A DNA stretch of 64,000 nt, taken from positions 1,861,001 through 1,925,000 of the forward strand of contig NZ_AP026966.1 in NCBI RefSeq assembly GCF_027923905.1, in the 5' to 3' direction. Both the position numbers and the translations under genes were made by a program. The DNA comes from Massilia varians. GTDB lineage: Bacteria; Pseudomonadota; Gammaproteobacteria; Burkholderiales; Burkholderiaceae_D. The first letter of the stretch is position 1, and each line of letters begins with the position of its first letter. Below are positions 21,957-29,974 of the stretch, piece after piece. The notes beneath the pieces were generated by a model, which was not told where the DNA came from, did no database searches, and saw only the letters and a program-made list of their open reading frames with translations.

Positions 21957-22004
21957 GGCGCACGGCGCGCGCGCATCCGAACCAGACAAGAATAGGACAC
22001 GACC

Positions 22005-22904
22005 ATGAATTCATCCGTGCTATCCGCATTGCCGACCGGTGCACCCCATGAGGGCGCACTGCACAACGGGGCTCAGGCCGATTCGAGCATGGGCGCATTG
22101 CTGCTCGATTCCGGCAAGCTCACCCCCGAGAGTGCCGAGCGTGTCCTGCGCATGCAGAAGGACCTCGGGATCCGCTTCGGCGAAGCCGCCGTGCGCCTGG
22201 GCCTGGTGAGCGAGGAAGACATCCAGCAGGTGCTGGCGCGCCAGTTCTCCTATCCTTATCTGCAGAAAGGGCAGGCCAACCTGTCGCCCAAGCTGGTGGC
22301 CGCCTACGACCCGTTCTCGCCGCAGGTCGAAGCCCTCCGGGCGATCCGCAGCCAGCTGATGCTGCGCTGGTTCGCCCGCGGACGGCGCGCCCTGGCGATC
22401 GCCGGCGTCACCCCGGAAGACGGTTCCAGCCTGTTCGCGGCCAACCTGGCGGTGGTGTTCTCCCAGCTGGGCGAGCAGACCCTGCTGGTGGACGCCAACC
22501 TGCGCAGCCCGCGCCAGCAGGAGATGTTCGGGGTCAAGCCGCGCCAGGGCCTGTCCGACCTGCTGGCCGGCCGCGCCGACCTCGACGTGATCCAGCGCGT
22601 TCCCGCTTTCGTCGACCTGTCCCTGATGCCGGCCGGTACGCTGCCGCCGAACCCGCAGGAACTGCTGGCGCGCGAAGGCTTCCGCAACCTGAACACCCAG
22701 CTCGAGTCGCGCTACGACGTGGTGCTGTACGACCTGCCGCCGTTTGCCAGCGGCGCCGATGCGCTGGCCGTGGCCGGGCGCGCCGGCGGCGTGCTGCTGG
22801 TGGCCTGCAAGCACCGCACCCGTATTTCCAACATCAGCCGCATGGCCGAGCAGATGGCCGAATCCGGTGCCGAAGTGGTCGGCTCGGTGGTGGTGGAGTT
22901 CTGA
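22005..22904 (+). CDS. epsG: EpsG-type chain-length tyrosine-kinase-like ATPase, degenerate active site
   Basis: The protein has 299 residues. The N-terminal 90 residues (GKLTPESAERVLRMQ, GEAAVRLGLVSEEDIQQVLA) look like the helical N-domain found in GspE/MshE proteins. The rest is a BY-kinase/ParA-like fold: GVTPEDGSSLFAANLAVVFSQLG at the Walker A position, LLVDANLRSPRQQ at Walker A', and VVLYDLPPFASGADAL at Walker B. The Walker A lysine expected in GxGKS is missing (EDGSS), the second aspartate of Walker A' is Asn, and there is no C-terminal tyrosine cluster. It may be a structural or regulatory partner of EpsF rather than an active kinase. Its position after epsF and before exosortase B is conserved in this locus type. 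Confidence 0.88.
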   Translation: MNSSVLSALPTGAPHEGALHNGAQADSSMGALLLDSGKLTPESAERVLRMQKDLGIRFGEAAVRLGLVSEEDIQQVLARQFSYPYLQKGQANLSPKLVAAYDPFSPQVEALRAIRSQLMLRWFARGRRALAIAGVTPEDGSSLFAANLAVVFSQLGEQTLLVDANLRSPRQQEMFGVKPRQGLSDLLAGRADLDVIQRVPAFVDLSLMPAGTLPPNPQELLAREGFRNLNTQLESRYDVVLYDLPPFASGADALAVAGRAGGVLLVACKHRTRISNISRMAEQMAESGAEVVGSVVVEF

Positions 22905-22905
22905 G

Positions 22906-23889
22906 ATGGCGACGGCGGCACCAGATCACGCAAGGGCGCAGGCGGAACTCCCGCCCCCGACCCTGGCAGGGACCCTCGATGGCCTGAAGGGCTCCGTTTC
23001 CGAGTGGTGGCCGGTGTATGCCGGCCTGGCGATCCTGTTCGGTCCCACTTTCTACAGTCTGTTCACCGGCGCCTGGATCAGCGAAGAGCAGGGCCACGGA
23101 CCCATCATTTTCTTCCTGGCGCTCTGGCTCATCTGGCGCAAATGGCCCGAGGTCATGGCCGCGGTCGGTTCCAAGCCCGAGGGCAGCTGGGCCGGCTGGC
23201 CGGTGCTGGCGATCGGCCTGATGTTCCACCTGCTGGGCCGCTCGCAGAAGATCCTGATGTTCGAGGTGGCCTCGATCGTGGTGGTGATGGCGGCCCTGGT
23301 GCTGCTCAAGTTCGGCAGCCGCGCACTGCGCGTGCTGTGGTTCCCGTTCTTCTTCATGCTGTTCCTGATCCCGCTGCCGAGCGAGCTGGTGGCGGCGGTG
23401 ACGATGCCGATGAAGATGGCGGTGTCCTGGGTGACCGAGCACATCCTGTTCGCGCTGGGCTATCCGATCTCGCGCTCGGGCGTGGTGCTGCAGATGGGCC
23501 AGTACCAGCTGCTGGTGGCCGATGCCTGCGCCGGCCTGCAGACCCTGCTGACGCTGGAAGCGCTCGGCCTGTTCTACCTGAACCTGATGCGCCACCCGTC
23601 GGCCTTCCGCAACATCACGCTGGCGATCCTGATCGTCCCGATCTCGTTCACGGCCAACGTGATCCGCGTGATCGCCCTGACCCTGATCACCTATTACTTC
23701 GGCGATGCCGCCGGCCAGGGCTTCCTGCACGGCTTCGCCGGCATGGTGCTGTTCGTCACCGCGCTGCTGCTGATCCTGGCAGTCGACAACGGCCTGCAAT
23801 GGTGGATCAAGCGCCGCGGCAAGCGCGGCGGCGGCCCGGGCGCGGGCGGCGGCCGCCGCATGCCGGGCACCCTGAAGGAGGCAACATGA
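22906..23889 (+). CDS. xrtB: Exosortase B
   Basis: This polytopic inner-membrane cysteine protease/transpeptidase has 327 residues and about eight membrane segments. The exosortase catalytic residues are visible: Cys208 in VADACAGLQTLL, Arg254 in TANVIRVIAL and His275 in GFLHGFAGM. PLPSELVAAVTMPMK and GVVLQMGQYQLLVADAC fit the exosortase B (XrtB) subfamily that is fused operonically to EpsI. It should cleave PEP-CTERM tails after membrane insertion. Two PEP-CTERM proteins are encoded about 20 kb downstream. The start codon lies two bases after the epsG stop, and the stop overlaps the epsI start. Confidence 0.95.
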   Translation: MATAAPDHARAQAELPPPTLAGTLDGLKGSVSEWWPVYAGLAILFGPTFYSLFTGAWISEEQGHGPIIFFLALWLIWRKWPEVMAAVGSKPEGSWAGWPVLAIGLMFHLLGRSQKILMFEVASIVVVMAALVLLKFGSRALRVLWFPFFFMLFLIPLPSELVAAVTMPMKMAVSWVTEHILFALGYPISRSGVVLQMGQYQLLVADACAGLQTLLTLEALGLFYLNLMRHPSAFRNITLAILIVPISFTANVIRVIALTLITYYFGDAAGQGFLHGFAGMVLFVTALLLILAVDNGLQWWIKRRGKRGGGPGAGGGRRMPGTLKEAT

Positions 23890-24638
23890 ACCGCCGTTTC
23901 GCCATCAGCGTGGTGCTGGGCCTGGCCATGGCCGGCACCTCGGCCCTGACCGGGGCGCTCACCCCGAAGCCGCGGGTGCTGCAGCCGCATGAGCAGTTCA
24001 GCCTGGAACAAATGATCCCGCAGCGCTTCGGCGACTGGCGCATCGACCCCTCGGTGGTGCCGCTCGCGCCCGATCCGGAGCAGCAGAGCATGCTGGAAAA
24101 GATCTATGACCAGACCCTGTCGCGCACCTACATCAACAGCCAGGGACAGCGCGTGATGCTGTCGATCGCCTATGGCGGCGACCAGAGCAAGGCGCTGCAG
24201 CTGCACCTGCCCGAAGTCTGCTACGTGGCCCAGGGCTTCCAGATGCAGAAGGACGCCGAGGACAGCCTGGCGACCCGTTTCGGCGAGCTGCCGGTCAAGC
24301 GCCTGGTGGCGCGCCTGCACGAGCGCAACGAGCCGATCACCTACTGGATCACGATCGGCGAGCACGCCGCGCGCGCCGGCATCCAGCAGAAGCTGCGCCG
24401 CCTGGCCTACGGCCTGTCGGGAGAAATCCCGGACGGCATGCTGGTGAGGGTCTCGACCATCCAGGCCAACGAGACCCAGGCCTACGGGGTGCAGGACCGC
24501 TTCGTCGCCGAGATGCTGGGCGTCATGGCGCCGCGCGACCGTACCCGCCTGCTGGGCGCGGACCTGGCGGGTGCACCGGAAACCGCCCCCGCCGCCGCCG
24601 CGGCGGCGCCGGCGGCGCACGGCGCGGCGCGTGGCTGA
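23886..24638 (+). CDS. epsI: EpsI, exosortase-associated protein
   Basis: The protein has 250 residues with one N-terminal hydrophobic segment (about 6-25) and a periplasmic domain. The motifs QMIPQRFGDW, MLSIAYGGDQS and LHLPEVCYVAQGF are characteristic of the EpsI family encoded next to, or fused with, exosortases. The ATGA overlap with xrtB (23886-23889) shows translational coupling. The tail is a run of Ala and Pro. EpsI is required for or modulates exosortase-linked polysaccharide production in related loci; its biochemical activity is not established. Confidence 0.92.
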   Translation: MNRRFAISVVLGLAMAGTSALTGALTPKPRVLQPHEQFSLEQMIPQRFGDWRIDPSVVPLAPDPEQQSMLEKIYDQTLSRTYINSQGQRVMLSIAYGGDQSKALQLHLPEVCYVAQGFQMQKDAEDSLATRFGELPVKRLVARLHERNEPITYWITIGEHAARAGIQQKLRRLAYGLSGEIPDGMLVRVSTIQANETQAYGVQDRFVAEMLGVMAPRDRTRLLGADLAGAPETAPAAAAAAPAAHGAARG

Positions 24639-24662
24639 CACAGGGGAAAGACAACAGCGCCG

Positions 24663-26126
24663 ATGAACACGATCCTCCCATACATTTATTACTCGCTGCC
24701 GTGGGCCTTCATCATCGGCCTGTCGATCGCAGCCGTCGCGGGGATCGGCATCGGTATCGCATGGCCGCGTTTCCTGGTCTACCCCTACCTGGCGGTCTAC
24801 TTCTGCATGAACTCCACCAGCTACGGGAACATGGCGATCTTCGCCACCCGCAGCATCTACAGCCGCGGCTCCGGCCTGCTGCTGTTCGGCCTGGTGCTGT
24901 GGTACGTGCTGGGCGCCTGGGCCTGCGCCCGGGTGGCGGCCACCTTCCAGCGCTATCCGACCCCGGCCTGCAACCTGCGGCCCTGGTTCTGGGCCTGGTT
25001 CGCGCTGCTGCTCGGCCACCTCGCCGTGGGCCTGATGAACGGCGTCACGGTGGCCGAGGCCCTGACGCCGCAGGGCTTCTCGAACATCGTCTGGATGGCG
25101 CCGCTGATCTCGCTGATGCTGCTGTCCTTCCGCACCCGCGAACACCTGCTCGAGCTGACCCATTTCATCCTGATCGTGGGCCTGTGCCGCTCGCTGTTCG
25201 GCCTGGTGCGCTGGGCCGCCTTCGGGGGCGACCCGAACAACGTGTATGCGAACCTGAACGCGATCAAGATCCGCCTGACCTTCTTCGACATCAACGACAG
25301 CCTGGTGTGCACGATCGCCTTCGCGATCGCCGCCGTCCACCTGTTCCAGACCGTCAAGACCGACCGCCCGAAATTCTGGCGCGCCATCGAGTGGATGACC
25401 TTGATCTCCACCGCGCTGTGCATCCTGCTGTCCTACCGCCGCAGCGCCTGGATCGGCTTCATGCTGGCCTTCCTGGTGATCATGATGCGCTTCCCGCTCA
25501 AGCGCCGCATGCAGCTGATGACCGCCGGGCTGCCGGTGGTCGGGGCCGCGCTCACCTACGTCGCGGTCCAGCGCCTGTCGCAGACCAAGGGGGCCGGCAG
25601 CGGCCTGTCCAGCCTGGTCTACGACATGCAGTCCAAGCGCTTCGGGCCCGAGAGCGAGCGGGTGCTGGAACTGAAGTTCGCGCTGGGCGACTTCCTGGCC
25701 AACCCGATCACCGGCATCGGCACCTGGGGCAGGTACACCGGCTACCAGTACATCTCGTGGCAGCAGAACCCGGACGGCGGCCTGTTCCTGCATAGCGGGG
25801 TGCTGCACATCGCCCTCAAGAGCGGCCTGATCGGCATGGCGCTGCTGTTCGGCACCTTGATCACCTTCGTGCTGTTCGCGCGCCGCGCTCTCAAGCAATT
25901 ACCGCCGGAACTGCTTGGCCTGGCCACGGCCGGGGTGGCGGGGCTCGCCTTCATGATTCCCGACTTCCTGATCGGCACGCCGTTCCCGCAGGTGCGCACC
26001 AGCCAGATGCTGGCCATCTGCATCGCCCTGCCTTACCTGGCGATGGCGGTGGCCAGGGCGACGCCGGTCACCAGGCCCGCGGTGAAACCCTTCACGCCGC
26101 CGCGTCCCCACCTGGTGCCCGCCTGA
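24663..26126 (+). CDS. O-antigen ligase/polymerase-like membrane protein (Wzy type)
   Basis: This integral membrane protein has 487 residues and ten to twelve hydrophobic segments, with a large loop in its C-terminal half. The region ILLSYRRSAWIGFMLAFLVI, followed by a loop with GPESERVLELKFALGDFLANP and GIGTWGRY and then LFLHSGVLHIALKSGL, is the Wzy_C/WaaL pattern. It most likely polymerises the lipid-linked repeat unit in the periplasm. It follows epsI by 24 bases, and its stop overlaps the start of the flippase gene by one base. Ligase function cannot be excluded from sequence alone. Confidence 0.85.
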   Translation: MNTILPYIYYSLPWAFIIGLSIAAVAGIGIGIAWPRFLVYPYLAVYFCMNSTSYGNMAIFATRSIYSRGSGLLLFGLVLWYVLGAWACARVAATFQRYPTPACNLRPWFWAWFALLLGHLAVGLMNGVTVAEALTPQGFSNIVWMAPLISLMLLSFRTREHLLELTHFILIVGLCRSLFGLVRWAAFGGDPNNVYANLNAIKIRLTFFDINDSLVCTIAFAIAAVHLFQTVKTDRPKFWRAIEWMTLISTALCILLSYRRSAWIGFMLAFLVIMMRFPLKRRMQLMTAGLPVVGAALTYVAVQRLSQTKGAGSGLSSLVYDMQSKRFGPESERVLELKFALGDFLANPITGIGTWGRYTGYQYISWQQNPDGGLFLHSGVLHIALKSGLIGMALLFGTLITFVLFARRALKQLPPELLGLATAGVAGLAFMIPDFLIGTPFPQVRTSQMLAICIALPYLAMAVARATPVTRPAVKPFTPPRPHLVPA

Positions 26127-27649
26127 TGAACCTGCGTCTTGCCCGTAACGCCTGGTCGAACCTGCTCGGCGCGGCCATCCCCGCGCTGGTCATGCTCGGC
26201 ACCGTGCCCCTGGTGGTCAAGGGCCTGGGCGACGCCGGCTACGGCCTGTATTCGCTGGTCACGGCCATCGTCGGCTATTTCGCCGTCATCGACATCAACG
26301 TCACCGCCGGGTCGGTCAAGTACATCGCCGAGCACAATGCGCGCAAGGACGACGAACGCATCCACGAGACGGTGTCCTTCGGCCTCGCTACCTACGCGGG
26401 CATCGGCCTGCTGGGCGCGCTCGGCCTGTTCTTCAGCGCCGGCTGGCTGGTCGGCGGCGTGTTCGCGGTGCCCCAGCACCTGGTTCCCGAAGCGACCGCC
26501 ACCTTGCGGCTGGCCGCGCTCGGCTTCCTGGCCGGCCAGCTGCAGAGCTACCTGAACAGCGTGCCGCAGTCGCTGATGCGCTACGACATCTCGGCGCGCC
26601 TGGAAATGGTGTTCGGCACCCTGGTGCCCCTGGCCACCGTCGGCGTGCTGCTGCTCGGCTACGGGCTGTTCGAGGTGATCCTGCTGCGGGTGGCCGCCAG
26701 CACCCTGCATTGTTCGATCCTGTGGGGCGCGATCCGGCGCCTGCTGCCCGGGCTGCGCTGGCGCTGGCCGGGAAGCGCCTTCCGCAATGCGCTGCTGGGC
26801 TTCTCGGCCTACTCCTTCCTGTCGCGCTTTGCCACGCTGTCCTATGCCCATGCCGACAAGCTGATCATCGGCGCCCTGGTGGGCGTCACCGGCCTGGCGT
26901 ATTTCACGGTGGCAGCCACGCTCGCCAACCGCGTGCTGAGCCTGACCTTCCGCCTGTCGGGCGTGTTCTTCCCGGCGGCCAGCGCGCTGGCCGCCAGCGG
27001 AGAGTATGCGCGCCTCGACCGCGTCTACCTGAAGGCGACCCGCTACGTGGTCTTCCTGAACGCCGCGATCCTGGTGCTGGTGGCCGTGTTCGCGCACCAG
27101 ATTCTCGGCTACTGGATGAACGAGGACTTCGCCCGCGCCGGCGCGATGGTGCTGGCCGTGATGGCGCTGTCCCAGTTCGTCGACTCGCTCACCAGCCTGC
27201 CGTCGCTGGTCAACGACGGCATGGGCCACCCGCGCGTGTCCGGCCTGTTCGCCGTCACCCGCGCCCTGGCCGGCCTGGCCATCGTCTACACCGGCGTGGC
27301 TGGCTGGGGCATCGATGGCGCCGCCTGGGGCCACCTGGTGGCCTCGCTCGTCTTTACCAGCGTGTTCCTGGTCTACGTCCATGGCCGCACCGTGCCGACC
27401 ACCCTCGGACGGCTGCTGGGGCAGGGCTATGCGCCGGGCCTGTTCGGCGTGGTCCTGGTGGCGGTCGCCGCCACCGCCGCCGAGCAGCTGTTCGACCGCG
27501 GCGCCTGGGATTTCGTGTTCATTCTCGGCGTGACCGTGCTGCTGCTGGGCGTGCACGGCGCGCTGTTCGTCGTCGAGCGCGACGACCGGCTGATGGCATG
27601 GTCGCGCCTGAAGGCCGGCTGGTCGCGCTGGCAGGCGAAAGGAGCCTAG
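26126..27649 (+). CDS. Oligosaccharide flippase (Wzx-like, MOP superfamily)
   Basis: This membrane protein has 507 residues and twelve to fourteen predicted segments. It starts NLLGAAIPALVMLGTVPLVV with the conserved GLGDAGYGLYSLV after the first segment, typical of polysaccharide-exporting flippases. The central AYSFLSRFATLSYAHADKL and LANRVLSLTFRLSGVFFPAAS segments match the same family. It should flip the undecaprenyl-linked repeat across the inner membrane. It sits between the polymerase and the first glycosyltransferase, as expected for a Wzx/Wzy pathway. Confidence 0.9.
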   Translation: MNLRLARNAWSNLLGAAIPALVMLGTVPLVVKGLGDAGYGLYSLVTAIVGYFAVIDINVTAGSVKYIAEHNARKDDERIHETVSFGLATYAGIGLLGALGLFFSAGWLVGGVFAVPQHLVPEATATLRLAALGFLAGQLQSYLNSVPQSLMRYDISARLEMVFGTLVPLATVGVLLLGYGLFEVILLRVAASTLHCSILWGAIRRLLPGLRWRWPGSAFRNALLGFSAYSFLSRFATLSYAHADKLIIGALVGVTGLAYFTVAATLANRVLSLTFRLSGVFFPAASALAASGEYARLDRVYLKATRYVVFLNAAILVLVAVFAHQILGYWMNEDFARAGAMVLAVMALSQFVDSLTSLPSLVNDGMGHPRVSGLFAVTRALAGLAIVYTGVAGWGIDGAAWGHLVASLVFTSVFLVYVHGRTVPTTLGRLLGQGYAPGLFGVVLVAVAATAAEQLFDRGAWDFVFILGVTVLLLGVHGALFVVERDDRLMAWSRLKAGWSRWQAKGA

Positions 27650-27652
27650 ATT

Positions 27653-28873
27653 TTGCGGATATTGATGGTGTCGGAAGATTTGCCGGGCGCCCAGCTCGGC
27701 GGCCTGGCCAAGCATGTCGTCACGCTGTCGAATGCCCTGCTCGAAGAAGGCCACCACGTGGACATCATGGGCCGCTCGGACCGGGCCCACCCGAAAAGCG
27801 CCGAGGAAATCGGCTTCCACGGGCAATTCATCCCCGGGTTCGACTTCCGCCGGGTCGGCTGGAAGGAAGCCCAGCTGGGCTTTTTCAACCCCGCCAAGCG
27901 GCCCTGGTTCGCCGCCAGGGTGGCGCGCGCGCTGTCCGCGCATGCGCGCAGGATCGGCGACTACGACGTGGTGCACTACCACGGCCACCTGCCCATGACC
28001 GGGCTGTATGTCGATGCCGGCCTGAACTTCGTCCAGACCCGCCACGACCAGGGCAGCGAATGCGTGACCCACCTGCGCTTCAGAAACGGCGCCGTGTGCG
28101 AGGCGACCTCGCCGCGCGCCTGCGCCGGCTGCGCCCACGCGGCGCCGGGGCCGGTGCGCACCCTGTTGTCCGGCCACGCGGTGGCGCGCTACCGGGGCGA
28201 GACCGAGCGCACGTTCGCGCAGCACAAGACGATCTTCGTGTCGGACTTCCTGCGCCGCCAGTTCCTGCGCACGCTGCCGCATGCGGACCTGGGGCGCTCG
28301 CGCGTGATCCACAACTTCATCAATTACCGCAAGCTGGCGCGCCTGGCCAGCGCCAGCGGCGCCCCCAGGCCGGGGCAGGTGCTGCTGGCCGGGCGCATCG
28401 ATACCGGCAAGGGCTTCGCCGAATTCCTGGCCGCGGCGCGCGCGCGCCTGCCGGCCGGGGCGCAGCTGCTGGTGGTCGGCGACGGCCCGCTGCGCGCGCG
28501 CCTGGAGGCCGAGTATGCGAGCGAACAGATACGCTTCCTCGGCTGGCAAGCGAACCAGGACGTGGTGGCCCTGACCGCCACCAGCCATGCCTGCGTGGTG
28601 CCCTCGGTGTGGGAAGAACCCTGCGGCACCACCATTCTCGAAGCGCTGGCACTGGGCCGACCCTGCCTGGCCCTGGCGCGCGGCGGCAACCCCGAGCTTG
28701 CCGTCTACGAGTCCTATCCCGGCCAGCTGCGCCTGGCCACGTCGATGGAGGAGCTGGTCACGCAGCTCGTCGACGAACTGGCGCGGCCGGCCCAGGCGCG
28801 TCCATTGCCGGCAATCGCCGGGATGGACGTTTTCCAGGCCCTTCCCAAGATCGTGGACTTCTATGCACAATAA
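27653..28873 (+). CDS. Glycosyltransferase family 4
   Basis: The protein has 406 residues and a GT-B fold. The N-terminal nucleotide-independent half starts MVSEDLPGAQLGGLAKHVVTLS. The C-terminal half contains VLLAGRIDTGKGFAEFL, VVGDGPLR and the E-x7-E catalytic region VVPSVWEEPCGTTILEALALG. A cysteine-containing insert (CVTHLRF, CAGCAHAAPG, about 140-165) is less common. Translation begins at TTG 27653, eight bases after GGAG at 27641, only three bases after the flippase stop. The sugar donor is unknown. Confidence 0.9.
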   Translation: MRILMVSEDLPGAQLGGLAKHVVTLSNALLEEGHHVDIMGRSDRAHPKSAEEIGFHGQFIPGFDFRRVGWKEAQLGFFNPAKRPWFAARVARALSAHARRIGDYDVVHYHGHLPMTGLYVDAGLNFVQTRHDQGSECVTHLRFRNGAVCEATSPRACAGCAHAAPGPVRTLLSGHAVARYRGETERTFAQHKTIFVSDFLRRQFLRTLPHADLGRSRVIHNFINYRKLARLASASGAPRPGQVLLAGRIDTGKGFAEFLAAARARLPAGAQLLVVGDGPLRARLEAEYASEQIRFLGWQANQDVVALTATSHACVVPSVWEEPCGTTILEALALGRPCLALARGGNPELAVYESYPGQLRLATSMEELVTQLVDELARPAQARPLPAIAGMDVFQALPKIVDFYAQ

Positions 28874-29684
28874 TTCTTCGACCCCTGCCGCCGGCAAGCC
28901 GACTTTTTCCATCGTTACCTGCACCTGGAACAGTGCCGCGACCCTGGCCGATACCCTGGCCTCGGTCCAGGCCCAGACCTGCCAGGACTACGAACACATT
29001 TTCGTGGACGGCGGCTCCACCGACGAGACCCTCGACATGATCGCCGCCTACATGCGCGACAGGCCAGGCAACAAGCGGGTGCTGCGCGACGTCGGCGGCG
29101 GCATCAGCCGCGCCATGAACCAGGGCATCGAAGCGGCACGGGGCGAGTACATCGCCCATCTGCATTCGGACGATTATTACAACGGGCCCGACGTGCTGGC
29201 CACCGTCAAGCGCGCCTTCGACGAGGCCCAGGCGGCAGAGCGGCCGGTGGACTGGGTGTACGGGAACATCCAGGTCCTGAAGGACGGCAAGATGGTGCCG
29301 CCGTACGCGATGCCGGCCTTTTCCTACCGCTCTTTCGTGGCCGGGCGCAGCTCGATCCCGCACCCGGCCGTGTTCATCCGCAAGTCGGCGTTCGAGCGCG
29401 TGGGGGCCTTCGATGAGAAGCTCAAGTACGCCATGGACATCGACTTGTGGCTGCGCCTGGGCGCGGTGGCGCGCCCGGCCATGATCGACCAGCCCCTGAC
29501 CGTGTTCCGCGACCATGCGGGCAGCGTGTCCTCGGCCAACCGCCTGAAGGCGCGCCAGGAAGAATTCAACGTGCGCCGACGCCACATGGACAAGGCGCCA
29601 CTGGCCTTCGGTATTTACTGCCTGCGCTACCTGAAACGGGTGCGCGAGCTGCAGGCCGAGGCGCGCGCCGTGCCGGCGCAATGA
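28863..29684 (+). CDS. Glycosyltransferase family 2
   Basis: The protein has 273 residues and a GT-A fold. It has SIVTCTWNSAATLADTLASV at the donor-binding start, HIFVDGGSTDETL, the GISRAMNQGIEAARGEYI acceptor segment and the HLHSDDYY metal-binding region. A C-terminal FIRKSAFERVGAFDEKLKYAMD completes the WcaA-like pattern. The ATG at 28863 lies inside the end of the preceding GT4 gene (11-base overlap). The donor sugar cannot be read from the sequence. The unit appears to end here: the following 290 bases are AT-rich and non-coding. Confidence 0.9.
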   Translation: MHNNSSTPAAGKPTFSIVTCTWNSAATLADTLASVQAQTCQDYEHIFVDGGSTDETLDMIAAYMRDRPGNKRVLRDVGGGISRAMNQGIEAARGEYIAHLHSDDYYNGPDVLATVKRAFDEAQAAERPVDWVYGNIQVLKDGKMVPPYAMPAFSYRSFVAGRSSIPHPAVFIRKSAFERVGAFDEKLKYAMDIDLWLRLGAVARPAMIDQPLTVFRDHAGSVSSANRLKARQEEFNVRRRHMDKAPLAFGIYCLRYLKRVRELQAEARAVPAQ

Positions 29685-29974
29685 AAGGAGATAGCTTTCC
29701 GACAGCTTTGCCGTTTTGTCTTTCCAGGCAGTTTAGAGTCGTTAGAAGCCTGCAAATATTATTCGGTAAAAGTTGAAAATTTGTCGTGGGATTTCCGCAA
29801 AGCAAGGAAGAAATGTGTGATTTCTTTGGGGAATTTGCCTGTGCTCAACTTACTTTGGGGTAGCATAACTGCTGTCAAGTAAGTAGTTTCTGTAGCGCAG
29901 CCAATTGTTCTCCCGCCAGCCGGCCAGCCCGGCCTGGCGCATGGATGTCAAGATTTTTTTCTCGGAGTACCCAC
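29685..29974. other. AT-rich intergenic region before the secreted heparinase gene
   Basis: There are 290 bases with no credible gene, markedly richer in A+T than the flanking genes. No terminator hairpin with a T run was found after the GT2 gene, and no clear -35/-10 pair stands out. A T7 run precedes the CTCGGAG ribosome-binding site of the next gene. The length and composition suggest an independent promoter for the lyase-like gene. Confidence 0.5.

Noticed and set aside
29820..29880. Sigma-54 type -24/-12 promoter before the secreted heparinase (GG and GC pairs in the AT-rich gap)
   Set aside because: No GG-N10-GC arrangement with TGGCAC-like and TTGCA-like context could be placed; spacings were off by one or more bases.
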